Positions 23,276 to 35,062 of a stretch of DNA of 64,000 nt are shown here, piece by piece; the first letter of the stretch is position 1; the number at the start of each line of letters is the position of its first letter. The stretch lies in assembly GCA_007922225.1 (NCBI GenBank), contig ML679966.1:51919583-51983582 (forward strand). Reading direction: 5' to 3'. The notes below the pieces were generated by a model. The model saw only the letters and a list, made by a program, of their open reading frames with translations, was not told the origin of the DNA and did no database searches. The stretch is from Emydura subglobosa. Taxonomy: Eukaryota; Chordata; Testudines; Chelidae. Made by a program: the position numbers and the translations under genes.

Positions 23276-24235
23276 TCACCCCCTTATCTAATGTATACAA
23301 AAGGTTGTCACAAAAAGTCAGAAAGGAGATATGCAGCAGAGTGGACTGAGAATCCTGGTCTGTTTGGAGAAGCAAGCAGAAGTGATGCAATTTTTTTTAA
23401 AGAAACCAATCATGCTGAAACTTTCATCATCTTTGTTATTTTTCCTCACAATAAAATCTTTCCAAAAAACCTCTCATGTGTCTCTAAGGCATCGGTTTCA
23501 CCACAAAGATAAGTATGTTTTCTATCCTGGTATAGGGATTTTTTTTTTAAGTAAACTTCATGTGCTTTCTAAAGAATGCAATTTGCTGTAGAATTGTGTT
23601 AGCTTTTAATTTTTTTGAAATGCGTAGACAGTGACATTTTCCTCCTATGATTGTTTTTTAAGCTTGCTAGTAAAGAGAAACACTAACTTTCTGTGTATCA
23701 TGTGACATTAAATCTTCAAAAGTTGAATTTAGCTCTTGTATGGCTGTTCTGTCATGCTTTTTTTCCACCAAGGTCAGGGGAAAAAAATATTACAGGTCTT
23801 AGGTTAACCTAGCAAAAAAAATCAGTGAACACACAGCCATGATCACAAAGGGAGATTTTGTTTCCACGGAGCACTAATCCAATTATTTCAGTCTGCTATA
23901 CTGGACAAAATTCTGTTGTAGGAGGGGAAATGCTTTGCCGTATGGGAAAAAAAAGAATAGTTCTTTATGTTGGAGGGCAGCACCTCCCCAATACATATGA
24001 AAGCTGCATGTTAGTGTAACCCCCTTCCTTTCCTGGGTTACTTGGGAGCAGGCAACACTCACTGGTGTGCAAGGGTGCCTAAGGTTGCTGACAACAAAAG
24101 AGATCCTGAGTATCCCAGTGATGTAGGAGAGGTGGGAATCCTCTATCCACCCCTCTGCTGCAGTCCCTTTCCTTCTAAATGAATTTAAAATTGGCAGTAC
24201 CTCCATCTGGCTGGCCCCTGACATGCTCAATAGCA
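23276..24235. other. No gene seen
   Basis: AT-rich at first with a T run near 23540. From about 23960 it becomes GC-richer and may belong to the block that follows. Minus-strand frame 23883-24236 has no recognisable domain. Confidence 0.4.
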
Positions 24236-24239
24236 AGCC

Positions 24240-25140
24240 TTGGGAGCTTCCAGGACTAAACCTTGTCTAATAATTGTAATAATCTGAGACATAGGTCTAA
24301 CTCAACAATTGCAATTATACAAACTAAACATCCAATATACTTAAATTAGAGTTAACACACCTTTACTTAACAAATTAAAGAAAAATGGCATAACAGACTG
24401 AAATTAAACATCACTATTATTTTAACTCCACAGTTAATGGACAGTTGAATAAATCAATTAATAAAAATAGTATACAGTAATTAATGAAACTTGTCTAACT
24501 GGCATCTACACTGCCACTACTTATCCCACCTACAGAGTGTACACTTCCCTAGAGTTCAGAGCCCTAACCCCTCGCTTGTGTGGGCGCGCTTGAAGATCTG
24601 AAGGAGGAGACAGCACTGTGTTGGTTCAGTGTACCAGTTCAGCTCAGTTATCAAGCTGGAGATTTGGAGTTGGCCCAACCAAATGTCTGCAGTCCTGGCC
24701 CTGCTTGAAGGAACTCTCTCTCTGCCTCTTCTCAGACCTAGTTAAAGTCTTTCTGCTTTGCCCCTTCCTTTACAAGCACTGCCCCAAACAACAGAGTGGG
24801 GGGACACTCACACCACCTTCACTGCAGGCCCACCTCAGTCAGCTCCAGGCTCAGTCCCTGCCCTGGCTTGGCCACCAACCTCCAAAGCTCCCTGCTCGAT
24901 CAAAACTCCAGCAGCAGCTTTGGGACTCTAGCAGCAGGCAGTAGCCAACAGCTTCCAGCCTCGGCTGCGCTCCATCCCAGCACCAAAATGGGAGCCCCCC
25001 ACATGCTTTTTTCTGACTCCCTGGAAGGGAAAGAGTCTCTCTCCTTTTTCCCCCAAGGCATCATGGGAGTTGTCTCCCAGGATCTTCCTAACTGTAAAAC
25101 TCCCAGTTAAGTTCCAAGGCCCCAGAAGTACAGGGTGCCA
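24240..25140. repeat. Composite block with GC-rich half, possible old repeat or LTR
   Basis: An AT-rich left half (24260-24500) passes sharply into a GC-rich right half (24560-25130) full of CAGCAGC, CTCCAGG and CCCAGC words. It has a phrase GGCATCATGGGAGTTGTCTC that looks repeat-derived. The overlapping frames at 24618-25110 have low-complexity Pro/Ser/Gln content and no domain. I treat it as an unnamed repeat. Confidence 0.3.
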
Positions 25141-25789
25141 ACATTAGTAATACAATTTTTGTGTAGTTTAGAGCTTGGTGGGAGAGGTACTGGGGAAGCC
25201 AGACCTATGCTCCCACCATAGAACACAATTAAGTTGATCACACCTATACTGAAAACTGATTACACCAAGTATCTATTTGGTGCATATAAACAAAGTGTAG
25301 TCATTATAGCCAGACTAGATTTGGTTGAAAAGTTTCACTTAAAACATTTCAGATGAATAAAAAGGGCAAATTTTTCACAAAAAAGTTTCCCATTTGATAG
25401 ACCAATCTGACTAGACACAAAAACCCTATCTCCTAGCATCTTCAGTGATGGCTTATATTCCTTTTAAACATATGAAATGTTCAATAAGTATAACCATGTT
25501 TTCAGTATTTTTATAATATGAATAGAAAACTCCGCTAATTTATTTGCTCTGTAATTATTCATTGTCACCTGGAGAATATTGAGTTTCTTGTAAGTCAATG
25601 AAATCTGGTTTAAATGTCTAAGCAAGAGAATCCTTTTCTTCTTAATTGGATGGTTTGTCTGGCTCATTCACATTTACGGATACACACTTATCAATGTGAA
25701 TTAAGCACCTCACTGCCATTTGTATCTCCCTCTACCTCATCCATTTTAAAAAGTCACATTAGTGCAATGTGTGTGATGATGTTGTCACA

Positions 25790-26935
25790 TTCTAGGGTGC
25801 AGTCCAGACCAGTGAGAGGTTGTGTCACCACCTGCCCCACAATCTTGGGTACATCACAATACCTTGCTGAGGTACCTCCCAACCTGGGCCACTCATAAAC
25901 AGCCTGACAGTATGCAGATCACACACTGAGTGGCTGTGTATAGCTGCAACTCTGATCCAGTACCTGTTAGCAACACACAAGTCACACTGGCTTCCACCAG
26001 CCTGGCTTACTACTTACAGAGTAACCCCAACACACACACAGCTCCAAATTTTCCCAAAAACATGTGCTCTGCCATGTTCAGCCGTCTCCTGGACAGTTCA
26101 GATATTATAGTTCTTTGCTCTTGTACACAGTGATGATTCAACATTTTGCTACTTTATCTGGAGTTACCAAACAATTCAGCAGTAGATAGGATTTTAAAGG
26201 AATTCAAGTGTAAAATTTAGAAGTGGTTACAAGCAAATACAAGTGAAAATAGGCATCTAAAAGTCTAAAGCTTAATCTAGCAAGTTTTGGTTCAAAGACT
26301 TTGTTTAAGATGGCTTTTCTCACCCACAGTTTTCCAGCAAGATGGAGACTGACCCTTTCCTTGGTCAGGATCCCTCTCAAAGGCCCAAAGGTGCTGTTAC
26401 CTTTGTCTTTTTAGGTGAAAGAGAGAACTTGTGATTCTCTTCCCTCCCCCCCTCTTTTATGGTCCGGTGAACTCGAAGTGGATTCTTTTGAAGATTACCC
26501 CTCAAAGCAAAGTTTATTCCAACAATAAAGGAGACCACAGAGTCTGGTGGTGAAGGAGGCTCTGGGCTCTTTCTTCCCACCTGTGTTTGCTGAACTGCAA
26601 ATTTACTTTGTCTCTTGCTATTTCCTCACTCTCTTGTTTCAAGAACCCTGTTTACTACTTATATATAAAATGAGTTAAACACACATCCATTTGTTTAGGA
26701 TAGGCCTGTTTAGCATCATTTGCCTAGGCAGGCTTGTGTGGATTTGAAAATGTACTAATGACATTATACGGGGGATTTCATAACTTTACATAAAATGTCG
26801 CTACATACATTTCACTATGATATTATTGACCAGTGAGTTATTAGTTTTCAAATGATACATCCGAAGGCACATTTTTATACGAAGATTATTACAGTTGTCT
26901 GAGGGTGCGAATACAGAGGTGCTTTCAGTCACAGT
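25790..26935. repeat. Probable unnamed interspersed repeat (LTR-like)
   Basis: The block has a distinct texture. CA-rich phrases (CAACACACAAGTCACACTGG, CCCCAACACACACACAGC) are followed by a stretch that reads like non-coding retroelement DNA. It begins near TGTCACATTC (25793) and ends near AGTCACA (26934). I have a vague memory of similar repeats in turtle sequence. No internal gene or second LTR is visible. Confidence 0.3.
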
Positions 26936-29900
26936 TATGATGTACAATATACACAGTCACTGAACAAATTGAATAGACTTTTAACCAGATTGCATCCTAT
27001 ATCTAGCAGACAAAGGCTTAACAAGACCAAAGCCCGGAAATTTAAGACAGAAGAATTGAAATTGGAAATAAGATGCATTTTTTTTTTACAGAACATCTGA
27101 ATGGTTTCTAATGAACCATTGGAAGAAGATTACAAAGGGATGCAGTGAATGTTCCATCATTTTAAATCAAGATTGGAAGTCTTTCCAAAAAGGCATGCTT
27201 TCCTTGAAGCACAAAGTACATAATGCAGAAATTACTATTTGGAATTCTATAGTCTATGCAGGAACCCAGAACTGGTGGTCATAATGGTCCTAAAATCTAT
27301 TAATGTATGAAATATACTCCCCAAGGTACTCTAAATTACTGAGTACAGATTGAAAACAGAATTATAAAAATACCGAGAACATTTGTTTTGTGTATAGATA
27401 TATACATATTAGGGTTAGTAGAAAACTTCCAATTATCAAAACAGATTTTCAAAAGAAAATTCAGTTTTCAATTAAAACATTTTGGCCACAAACAGGAAAA
27501 AAAGATTTTTTTCTTTTTTTAAATGAAAAGGGTATTGGAGAACCTTATATTCAGAGAAAGTAAGCAAGGAACTATTCAAACAATACCTGTCAAAATCAAG
27601 TCATGTTTCATAACAACAATATTTAGTGAAACATACCTGTGAGATTTTAAAAAATGCTCAAAGGGTTGAAGTCACTCTTATTGAGGAAAAAAAGAATTAG
27701 GCCAACATTGAGTGGTTTTAAAAATCAAGCCCACCACATTCAACATAAGACACTGATCAAAATGGGGGGAAGTGGGGAGGAGAGTAATTATCATCAAGAT
27801 TATTTCCAGTTATACAAAGAACACAGAATTACCTTTTCTTGTTCCTATTGCAATAATATATATTTGATATCTAAATATGAGAAAATTCTAAACAGAGTTG
27901 AGATCAAACTTTGACACCAAAAAAATCTACTTAGCTGAGACATTGTTACATTTAAAACTTTGATCTGGGGCACCACTAGGGAGATATGATTCCCATCATC
28001 GAGCAGCTTAAGGTGGGCATGAAAGATTTCCTGTACTTCCTGAGGAGAATTTAAGAATCTTCTTTTACTGACATAGACCAAAATTAATTTTGAAGGATAC
28101 CACAAAAAATACTTTCCTTACTTTATGCCATTTACATATTTTTCAAAGGTTTCCATGGTCAAATCCAAATACATTGAAATCCACTTCCCTTGAAGTTTCA
28201 AGCATTTCAGTTTCTTGCTCCTACCTGAGAATCTCAGGAATATTGGGAACAAGGACCCTCTGTATTTTTGGGTCTTGTACCCTGGTAAGCTTTACTTATT
28301 TTCAAATTCTTGGCTATTTCCAAGTTTTGGTACAAATTTTAAAGAGTTTAGATAAAAGAAATGGCTTCATCAATTTGTGTGACTCATTCTTTTTCATCCA
28401 AGAGATAGTCTATGCCTGTCCTTATGTCTTATCCCGTTTTCTGCCCTTGCTTCCCGATCTTCAGGGACAAGCGTTCTCTTCTCTTTCTCTTCTCTTATCC
28501 AGTTTGACATTTCTATTGGAGACAGAACCTTTAATATTTTCCCCCTTTGATAATGATGATGTGTTGGGACTTTTTTGGTGTCCCTGAACTCTCAACAGCA
28601 AAAGTACAGCAGCATTCCCCATCAACAGCTAGAAAAAAAAGTGCAGTTGCCACATTCTCCACAGAGTCAACGGAGCTCCTGCTAAAGTATGTCAAAAATT
28701 CCAAAATGGTTTACCAGCATAAAAATCCTTGAACTTTTAGGAATTTGTTATGCAATCCTTCTGCATTTCATTTCAATTTTTGTGCTTCAGTAAATAAATT
28801 AAAAAGAAGCAGCCTAAACTGGGATTTGAAACTGTACTTGAGAAGTGCAGTGGTATAAATGCATCTACTCATTCCTTAACCCTGGGTAGGACATGCACAC
28901 CTTTATATAAACATATATAGTTTGTTGCTGGTAATGTTAAAGTGTAGCCACATTGTAGAAAGTGGAAAACCTAATGGAAGTTGATTGGAAATTCCAATGC
29001 CCTTGGTTAAGAGAACAACAATATTGGCTCAGTTCTGCCACTCTTATTCTTAATGAACAGTATCTTAATCTGAAGATAGTCACATTGAAACCACCCAACA
29101 TGGAAAAAGAGTTGGACAGATACTATGTTTTCCTAACAACCTCAGACAACTTAAATCTTCCACTTTATCCTTTCATCCATTTTTCTACTTTGCACAGTAT
29201 GTTTTCAACAACTATTCAAAAAAACATTACATGCAGTGTGCCAACTGGAAGAAAATTATCTTTAATGCAGGCACACATGGAAGGAACACACTTGCAGGGT
29301 AGTATTTCATAGTATGTAGTTCATATATTACTTGTTTATCTTTAATGAGGAAGTAGAAATTATGGAGCAGAAATCATCTTACAGAATCTATTCTCTTTTG
29401 ATGCACGCAGATAATTAACATTATTGGAAGTTAAGTACACATACTGGGAAAGAGACTATGTATCTTTATTTAGCTTGAAGATAAAGTGTGAGATAATGCT
29501 TTGGAAACATGAAATATTCAGACTATTGTATGTATTTTATAAAAGTTATACATATCTTTACAGAGTAGCTAGTTGAGCTGAAAAAATGTTTCTTGTAGGA
29601 ACTAAAATCACTTGAGGGGTAATTAATGCAAATCCCTAATGCTGTGGAAAACTGTGGAAGTTTTGTGCTCTGTGAAGACAGCATATGCTGGTTTGACTTG
29701 GGTCAAGAGGTCTGGCAAACAAAGAGCTGCAATACTGTATAAAGTGACCACTATGACACAGGGAGAGAGAACATGCACCCTTGATCTAAGAACAGACCTG
29801 ACACTGTGACCAAAGTCCTGGGCAGCACATGAAATACCCTAAATGCTACTAGAATTTCCATGGGGAAGATGGGTGACAAATCTGATAAGCCAAATACATA

Positions 29901-32025
29901 AAGTGCTTTTTTTTAAAAAAAGTGTTTTCTCTGTAATGCTTTGTTCAGAATAAATGGTACTTTTCTTTATGAAGGCCGGCTGGTCATTAGTTAGCCCTGC
30001 GATTGCCCTGATGGAATAGGACTGCAGGTGCTGAACTAAGGTCAGACCTCCTGAGATAATCACAATCAATTGCAGGAACCTGCAGCCTACTTCCCAACTC
30101 TAAGGCGTGAGAGTTTCAGGACTGTACCCTGAGAAAGGAGTTGATTAGAGACTTGAGACTTAAGTGAGGTGCCCTCGAGGAGGCTACAAAGGGTTCAGAA
30201 GTGCATCGAGGCCACAGAGGGGTCAGAGGTGCAGTTATCTTGGGGATTTGACTAGAAGCTAAATTTTGGAAACCAAAGGGACTACTTGCAGAATAGGGTA
30301 TTGGTCAACAAGGAAGGCTGAATCAGGCCCTGTATATTTCCAATACGGGTTATTGGTCGCTTTCCTCAGTAAGCAGAACTTGGAATAAGAAGATAAAATC
30401 AAGAGGTTTAGAACTGAGAATTTAAAGGCATGGCTGGAACTGTAATGATAATTGTTTTGCATGATCTTTTGCCCTATAAAGAAAAATAACTCTATTTGCT
30501 GTTTGCCACCTGTTCCATAAAAAAAAGAAATAATACCTGAGTGTATTTGTCTGTTTTGGAGCAGAGGATTCAAATGCATATTTTATTTGTTGAAACACAT
30601 GTTCTTGAGGGCTAAATCAATAACCACATCCTAAACAGCGCCAACAACTCCTACCTGGGACTGCTTGGACAGAAAAGGAGCCTGGGGGTTGAGAAACACC
30701 TTTGAAACTCCATCTGTGCTTTCATTCTGTCTGCGTATTTTGAGATTGTTATGAAAACGGGAGAGAATAAGAATTGGAGATATATCAAGAGTCAAACTGC
30801 AACAAATTGGAAGAAAAGAAACAAAATCTACAAGGGATGAGATAATGCCCTATAAAGTTTGGGAATATATTGCCCTAAAAGTTGGGTTTCCGAGGGTTTT
30901 ATATTTGGGAGTAGTGAATGGGAGATTGTGAGAACAATGACTTTGGGCATATTATTAATTTGCAGTTGTTCATATTCAGTTTAAATTGTTTCAGAAAATC
31001 CTAATGCTAATATTCACTGAAGTTACGAACAGCATATTTGTTTGAAAAAATCAAAAAACATTCTTTCCGCTGCACACATATTTTTCTAGATGGCTTCATA
31101 GCTGCCTGGCACCTGAACAATATTTGAAATGCCAGCTGCCATTTTCATATTATATACACATACATTTTTTTCAATAGGCATACGTGCATACACGTACACT
31201 CACACAGACGAGGAGTTGCATTCTTTTGCTTCAGCATCCTTGTGTGTGGAGCTGGGAGGTGTAAAAGATGGGGGAAAGCATGCAACTGGCCCTGAGGGAG
31301 TGCTATGCTTTCCCTTTCCAACTCTCTCCTCTGTGTGTTAAACAAGAAAACAAAAAGGGGCTGCAGTTTGCTCTGCTCAGATGCTATAGCTCCTTTGTCT
31401 GTAAGTGGTTTGTTTTTGTTTTGTGGGTTAATGCTGTTTGCCTCCTCCTTTTCTGATGTTCCACAGGCCACTCACAAATAAGACCCAATAGTCAACTACC
31501 CACTCTTCTTATATACTAAAAACAAAAAAGCTAAACTGTATCTTTCTTACTCATTTAAAGAAAGTGCTCAAGTGAGATGAAAATGCTTTGTAAAATTTCA
31601 CCAATTGGCCACCACTTTTCTTTAGGTTTTACATTTCATGTCATAAGTAAAATAACGCACACGCGTTTTGTCACCCTCTCTAGTTGAGAAATACCATGCA
31701 GGAGAGCTAGGTGGCAGAATGGTTTAATATACTCACTTTTCTCCTAGAAAGATTTAACCTGAATTTGGCTTCAAAGGTGAAATGAATTTGGGGCTTATTC
31801 ATTTGTCCACGTCAAAACCATCTCAGTGTGTGACAATTCAATACAATTGACAGCCTCTCCTCTGGACAGATCAAGAACTGACACTGTAGGGGTCCTGCAT
31901 TATATGACTGAAAGGCATTAAATAAAATGCAGTGAAATTTGCAAAGCACTTTCTGGTTCTAACCACCAATGCTTTCTTATGCACTACAATTGCTCTCACT
32001 CACAAGCAGACGTAGCCACATACTC
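26936..32025. other. No gene seen; long non-coding stretch
   Basis: Contains a GAAAC/TTTCA-rich patch at 27430-27530, and alternating purine-pyrimidine CA/TA sequence around 31148-31207. The plus frame 28090-28587 (165 codons) is the longest open frame in this part. It is rich in Leu, Ser and Phe with no domain, so I do not call it a gene. The 29690-30250 part is slightly GC-richer and may be an old repeat. Confidence 0.45.
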
Positions 32026-32029
32026 TAAC

Positions 32030-32275
32030 AGGGGATTTAAAAAGATGATAACGACAGAGGGTTAATAATGCACATTAGCACAGAAAAAAGTCACCCCCGT
32101 CTGGAAGTAGAAAAGTTCCCCATTATTCATGGCTGGGAAAGCTATCACCCTTGCATTAAGCAGCCTGAAGATAAAAATGATTATAAGCCACAAGAAAGCA
32201 ATCTTAGCATAAAAATAAAATTCAAGCACTGCTATCTCCCAATGTTCAATAATCATGAGAATTAAACAAAATTAT
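32030..32275. promoter_or_regulatory. Candidate conserved non-coding element
   Basis: Repeat-free sequence with TTAATAATGCACATTA, CCATTATTCATGG, AAAATGATTATAAGCC and CAATAATCATGAGAATTAAA, a density of homeodomain-like words typical of developmental enhancers. Two equal-sized open frames on opposite strands (32062-32265) argue against coding. This is an inference from texture only. Confidence 0.2.
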
Positions 32276-33000
32276 GTATTTTGGGTTCTTTTTGTCTGCC
32301 TTTTGGGTTTTTGAGCCTGGTCCCATTTTAAAGCTCTCTCTCCGAACATAAGGACTAGGAATTTATTTATTTTAAACGAAAACCACAACTTTTGTATAAT
32401 CATTTATCTCCAGAAGCTGGAGCTTTAAGTAAAGCATCAAATATCATGAGACTGTACTAATTCAGGAGCCTAATATTCCACCAACACTCAGATGAGCAGT
32501 CTCACTGGGTAACAGATGTAAAACTCAATTTTAATGGGACGGAGGAACTGAGGGCTGCAAAAATCAGGCCTCAATTTAATAAATTATTGTGAAAAAACAA
32601 AAATCAAGATGTGGCTCCCCATAGAACATTTGAATGGTCTTTGGTTTACTTCATTGACTTATAATAGTGTTTCAAATAGCTACTTCGAAGGACAAGTATC
32701 AAGTTAATGGTACGGGTGTGACTATGTAATAATAATTACCTTGATATGGGAATATATGGGAGTAACTATGTTAATACTTATGTTAAGCTTCTGGACAGGC
32801 CTAGCATGAACCAGGTGTTTCAAGAAGCACAAGGCAGAATGTGAACTAAGTGCACTAATAAGTGCTATGCTTTTCTCCTGATTAGCATGACTCAGTCTGG
32901 AGCCTGTTTAAGTTGATTGTATTCTTTTAAATGTAAAAATCATTGGAGATAGTTAAGATGTTTAAACGGTAATATTTAAAAAACAACAACAAATGCCTTT
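32276..33000. other. No gene seen
   Basis: AT-rich sequence with no recognised feature. Confidence 0.45.
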
Positions 33001-33222
33001 ACTATTATTATAATTTGTATTATAATAGTTCCTAGAGCCCCCAGTTGAGATCAGGACCCCAATGTATTAGGCACTGTCTGAGCACATAGTGGAAAAACCA
33101 GTCCCTGCAGCAGACAGACCTAAATAGAGGTCACACAGTTGGCCAGTGATAGGCCTAGGAATAGAGCCCTGTTCTCCTGTCTCCCAGCCCAGTACCCTGT
33201 CAGCAGTATCATGCTGTTTCCC
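33001..33222 (-). mobile_element. MIR/CORE-type SINE with LINE-like tail, antisense
   Basis: The LINE-like tail AGATCAGGACCCCAATGTAT...AGGCACTG lies on the left. The complement of the SINE core and tRNA-like head (AGGTCACACAGTTGGCCAGT, AATAGAGCCCTGTTCTCCTG, CCCAGCCCAGTACCCTG) lies on the right. Same layout as 7640-7895 but with an internal deletion. Confidence 0.72.
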
Positions 33223-34019
33223 ACTATCCTCACCTACAGTGTGTTAGTAAAATCACAGGTTATTAAAACTGACAGAATGTTTAAAATCTAATTTACTAAT
33301 CAGGCTTTTATTTATTTATTTATTACTCTTGGCATTTCAACTAGCACAATGAAGTCAATTTCACTTTTATTTATAATCCGTTTCACTTCATTTATTCAGC
33401 TCAGTGCTGTAATATTTGGGTTGCAAACACTGCCGGAAATGTATATTTGTTCAAAATCAACTAATTGAGATAGTATTATAATCATGGAACAGTTTTATTG
33501 GTCTAAGTTTTGTAAACACTTTTTTTCTACAAAATCTACATGTTAGGCCAAATGTGAGCTGACTAACTTTGTAAAGAACTATGCCAGCCCTAAGAGTGAA
33601 AGGTTTCAAAAGGCCAAAATACTGGGCATCAAAATTAATTTATAGGTCTGCTACATTAGGCAGCAGTAATCTAGATGGCAACAGTTTTCAAAGACATCTA
33701 GATGTAGCAAATACAAGACAAGGAAAGAAAGACTGTATTGATTAGAAGAATGACAGCATTAAGTTCTCAGGATAACTGCTAGGATAGGAACAGGTAGATA
33801 GGAGAATTGGACAAGCCTTTATAAAATATACACTATACTCTTTAATGTTAACATTCCCACATACTGTAGTCCAACAAAAGTCTTGATTGTAGCGTACTAT
33901 AGTGGTAGTATAATAGCAATCTCTCTCTCTTACATTGTGCTTTCATCTATAGGACTCAGAATAGCCATTAGCTATTCTGGGATGGAGGCACTCGCTCTCT
34001 CGTGCTTTGACCAGAAATT
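33223..34019. other. No gene seen; (TTTA)n microsatellite
   Basis: A TTTATTTATTTATTTATTA tract lies at 33306-33325. The AT-rich sequence around it (33255-33470) is repeat-free and could be a conserved element. No coding signal. Confidence 0.45.
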
Positions 34020-34116
34020 CCATATTAGGCCTTTCCAGATAGAAACAGCTATTCCATATTGGGCCTTCCATATGGGCCATATCGGACCTTTCCAGATGGA
34101 AACAGCATCAAAACTG
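34020..34116. repeat. Tandem duplication, 57-bp period
   Basis: CCATATTAGGCCTTTCCAGA at 34020 recurs as CCATATCGGACCTTTCCAGA at 34077, and both continue into a matching GAAACAGC. A third CCATATTGGGCC half-unit lies between at 34054. The short open frame over it is incidental. Confidence 0.8.
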
Positions 34117-34309
34117 GTACATACCTGCAAAAAGTTTCAGTTTTAACAAATCGGTATTTCCCAGTGAGAAACCATTTAATCAAATTTCTGACCAGCTCTA
34201 GTCAAAACCCTTCAGTGTTTCATTTTTACAATCTATAAAATGGTAATAACACTACATATTCACTTTTGGGTGCACAGAAACTCCTGGATGAAAGAACTCA
34301 ATTGTGGTG

Positions 34310-35062
34310 GCACCTAGCGGTTAGCGCACAAGGCCTCTACTCGCTCTGCCTCTGATGCATCTCACAGGCCAATCACACTCGTGGCAGACTGGCTTTTGGT
34401 GGAGGTTGACTCAATCCTGCAGCAGGTCACTAGTTAGCCATATCCCTCTCCAGGGTAACAGAGTCCCAAGCTGATACTGGGATTCCATGTCCTTACCATT
34501 CATGGAGGGGACTTTCTACCTATTGAGCCCTGCAGGTATCCAGTCACAGATGTAGAGATTTCAAAGTCTTTACCCTCTCCTTGCCTCCCCAAGGGGGAGA
34601 CTGGAAACTAGGATTTTCATGTTCTTTATAACAAGGATGGTTGGTAGGGAACACACTCCACTGGGTTCCAGCCCAAGACCCTGTAAGAAGCAACAATGTT
34701 CAGCATCCAAGAGTGACTTAAGGCTGCATACTTGGGCCCCTTTCCACCATCCACTCTCCCACCAAAATTGTAAAGAAAAAAAAGAGAGTAACTGAAACTT
34801 TGGTCCCTATGGGCTCAGCTGGCAGGCTCTTTCTTCTAGGGAAAGGCTTCTGCAGCCCCTTTCTTCAGAAGATTTTTCCCTGCTCTGTCAGGCCCCTTCT
34901 GAGTTGTCTGGTTTCTTTTTAAGTTCCACCTCCAGTTGGAGCATTCCTTACAGGTGGGGTCATCTGGGCCCAGAGTTGCTCTGCTTAACCCCTTCATTTC
35001 CAGTGGAGGCTTTATACACTCCATCTCAGTGGCAAAAGGAACAAATCCTAGTCTCACTTCCT
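34310..35062. repeat. GC-richer block, probable unnamed LTR or other repeat
   Basis: Composition shifts abruptly. The block ends with CTTAACCCCTTCATTTCCAG and GAGGCTTTATACACTCCATC, phrases I associate with dispersed turtle and crocodilian repeats. Overlapping short frames on both strands show no domain. Boundaries are approximate and there is no clear target duplication. Confidence 0.35.

Noticed and set aside
24618..25110. Two overlapping plus-strand frames rich in Pro, Ser and Gln
   Set aside because: They are explained by GC-rich, CAG/CTC-repetitive DNA. The frames overlap each other and show no domain.
28090..28587. Plus-strand open frame of 165 codons
   Set aside because: It is the longest frame in a non-coding stretch but is rich in Leu, Ser and Phe, has no recognisable domain, no supported splice or promoter context, and sits in AT-rich DNA where such frames can arise by chance.
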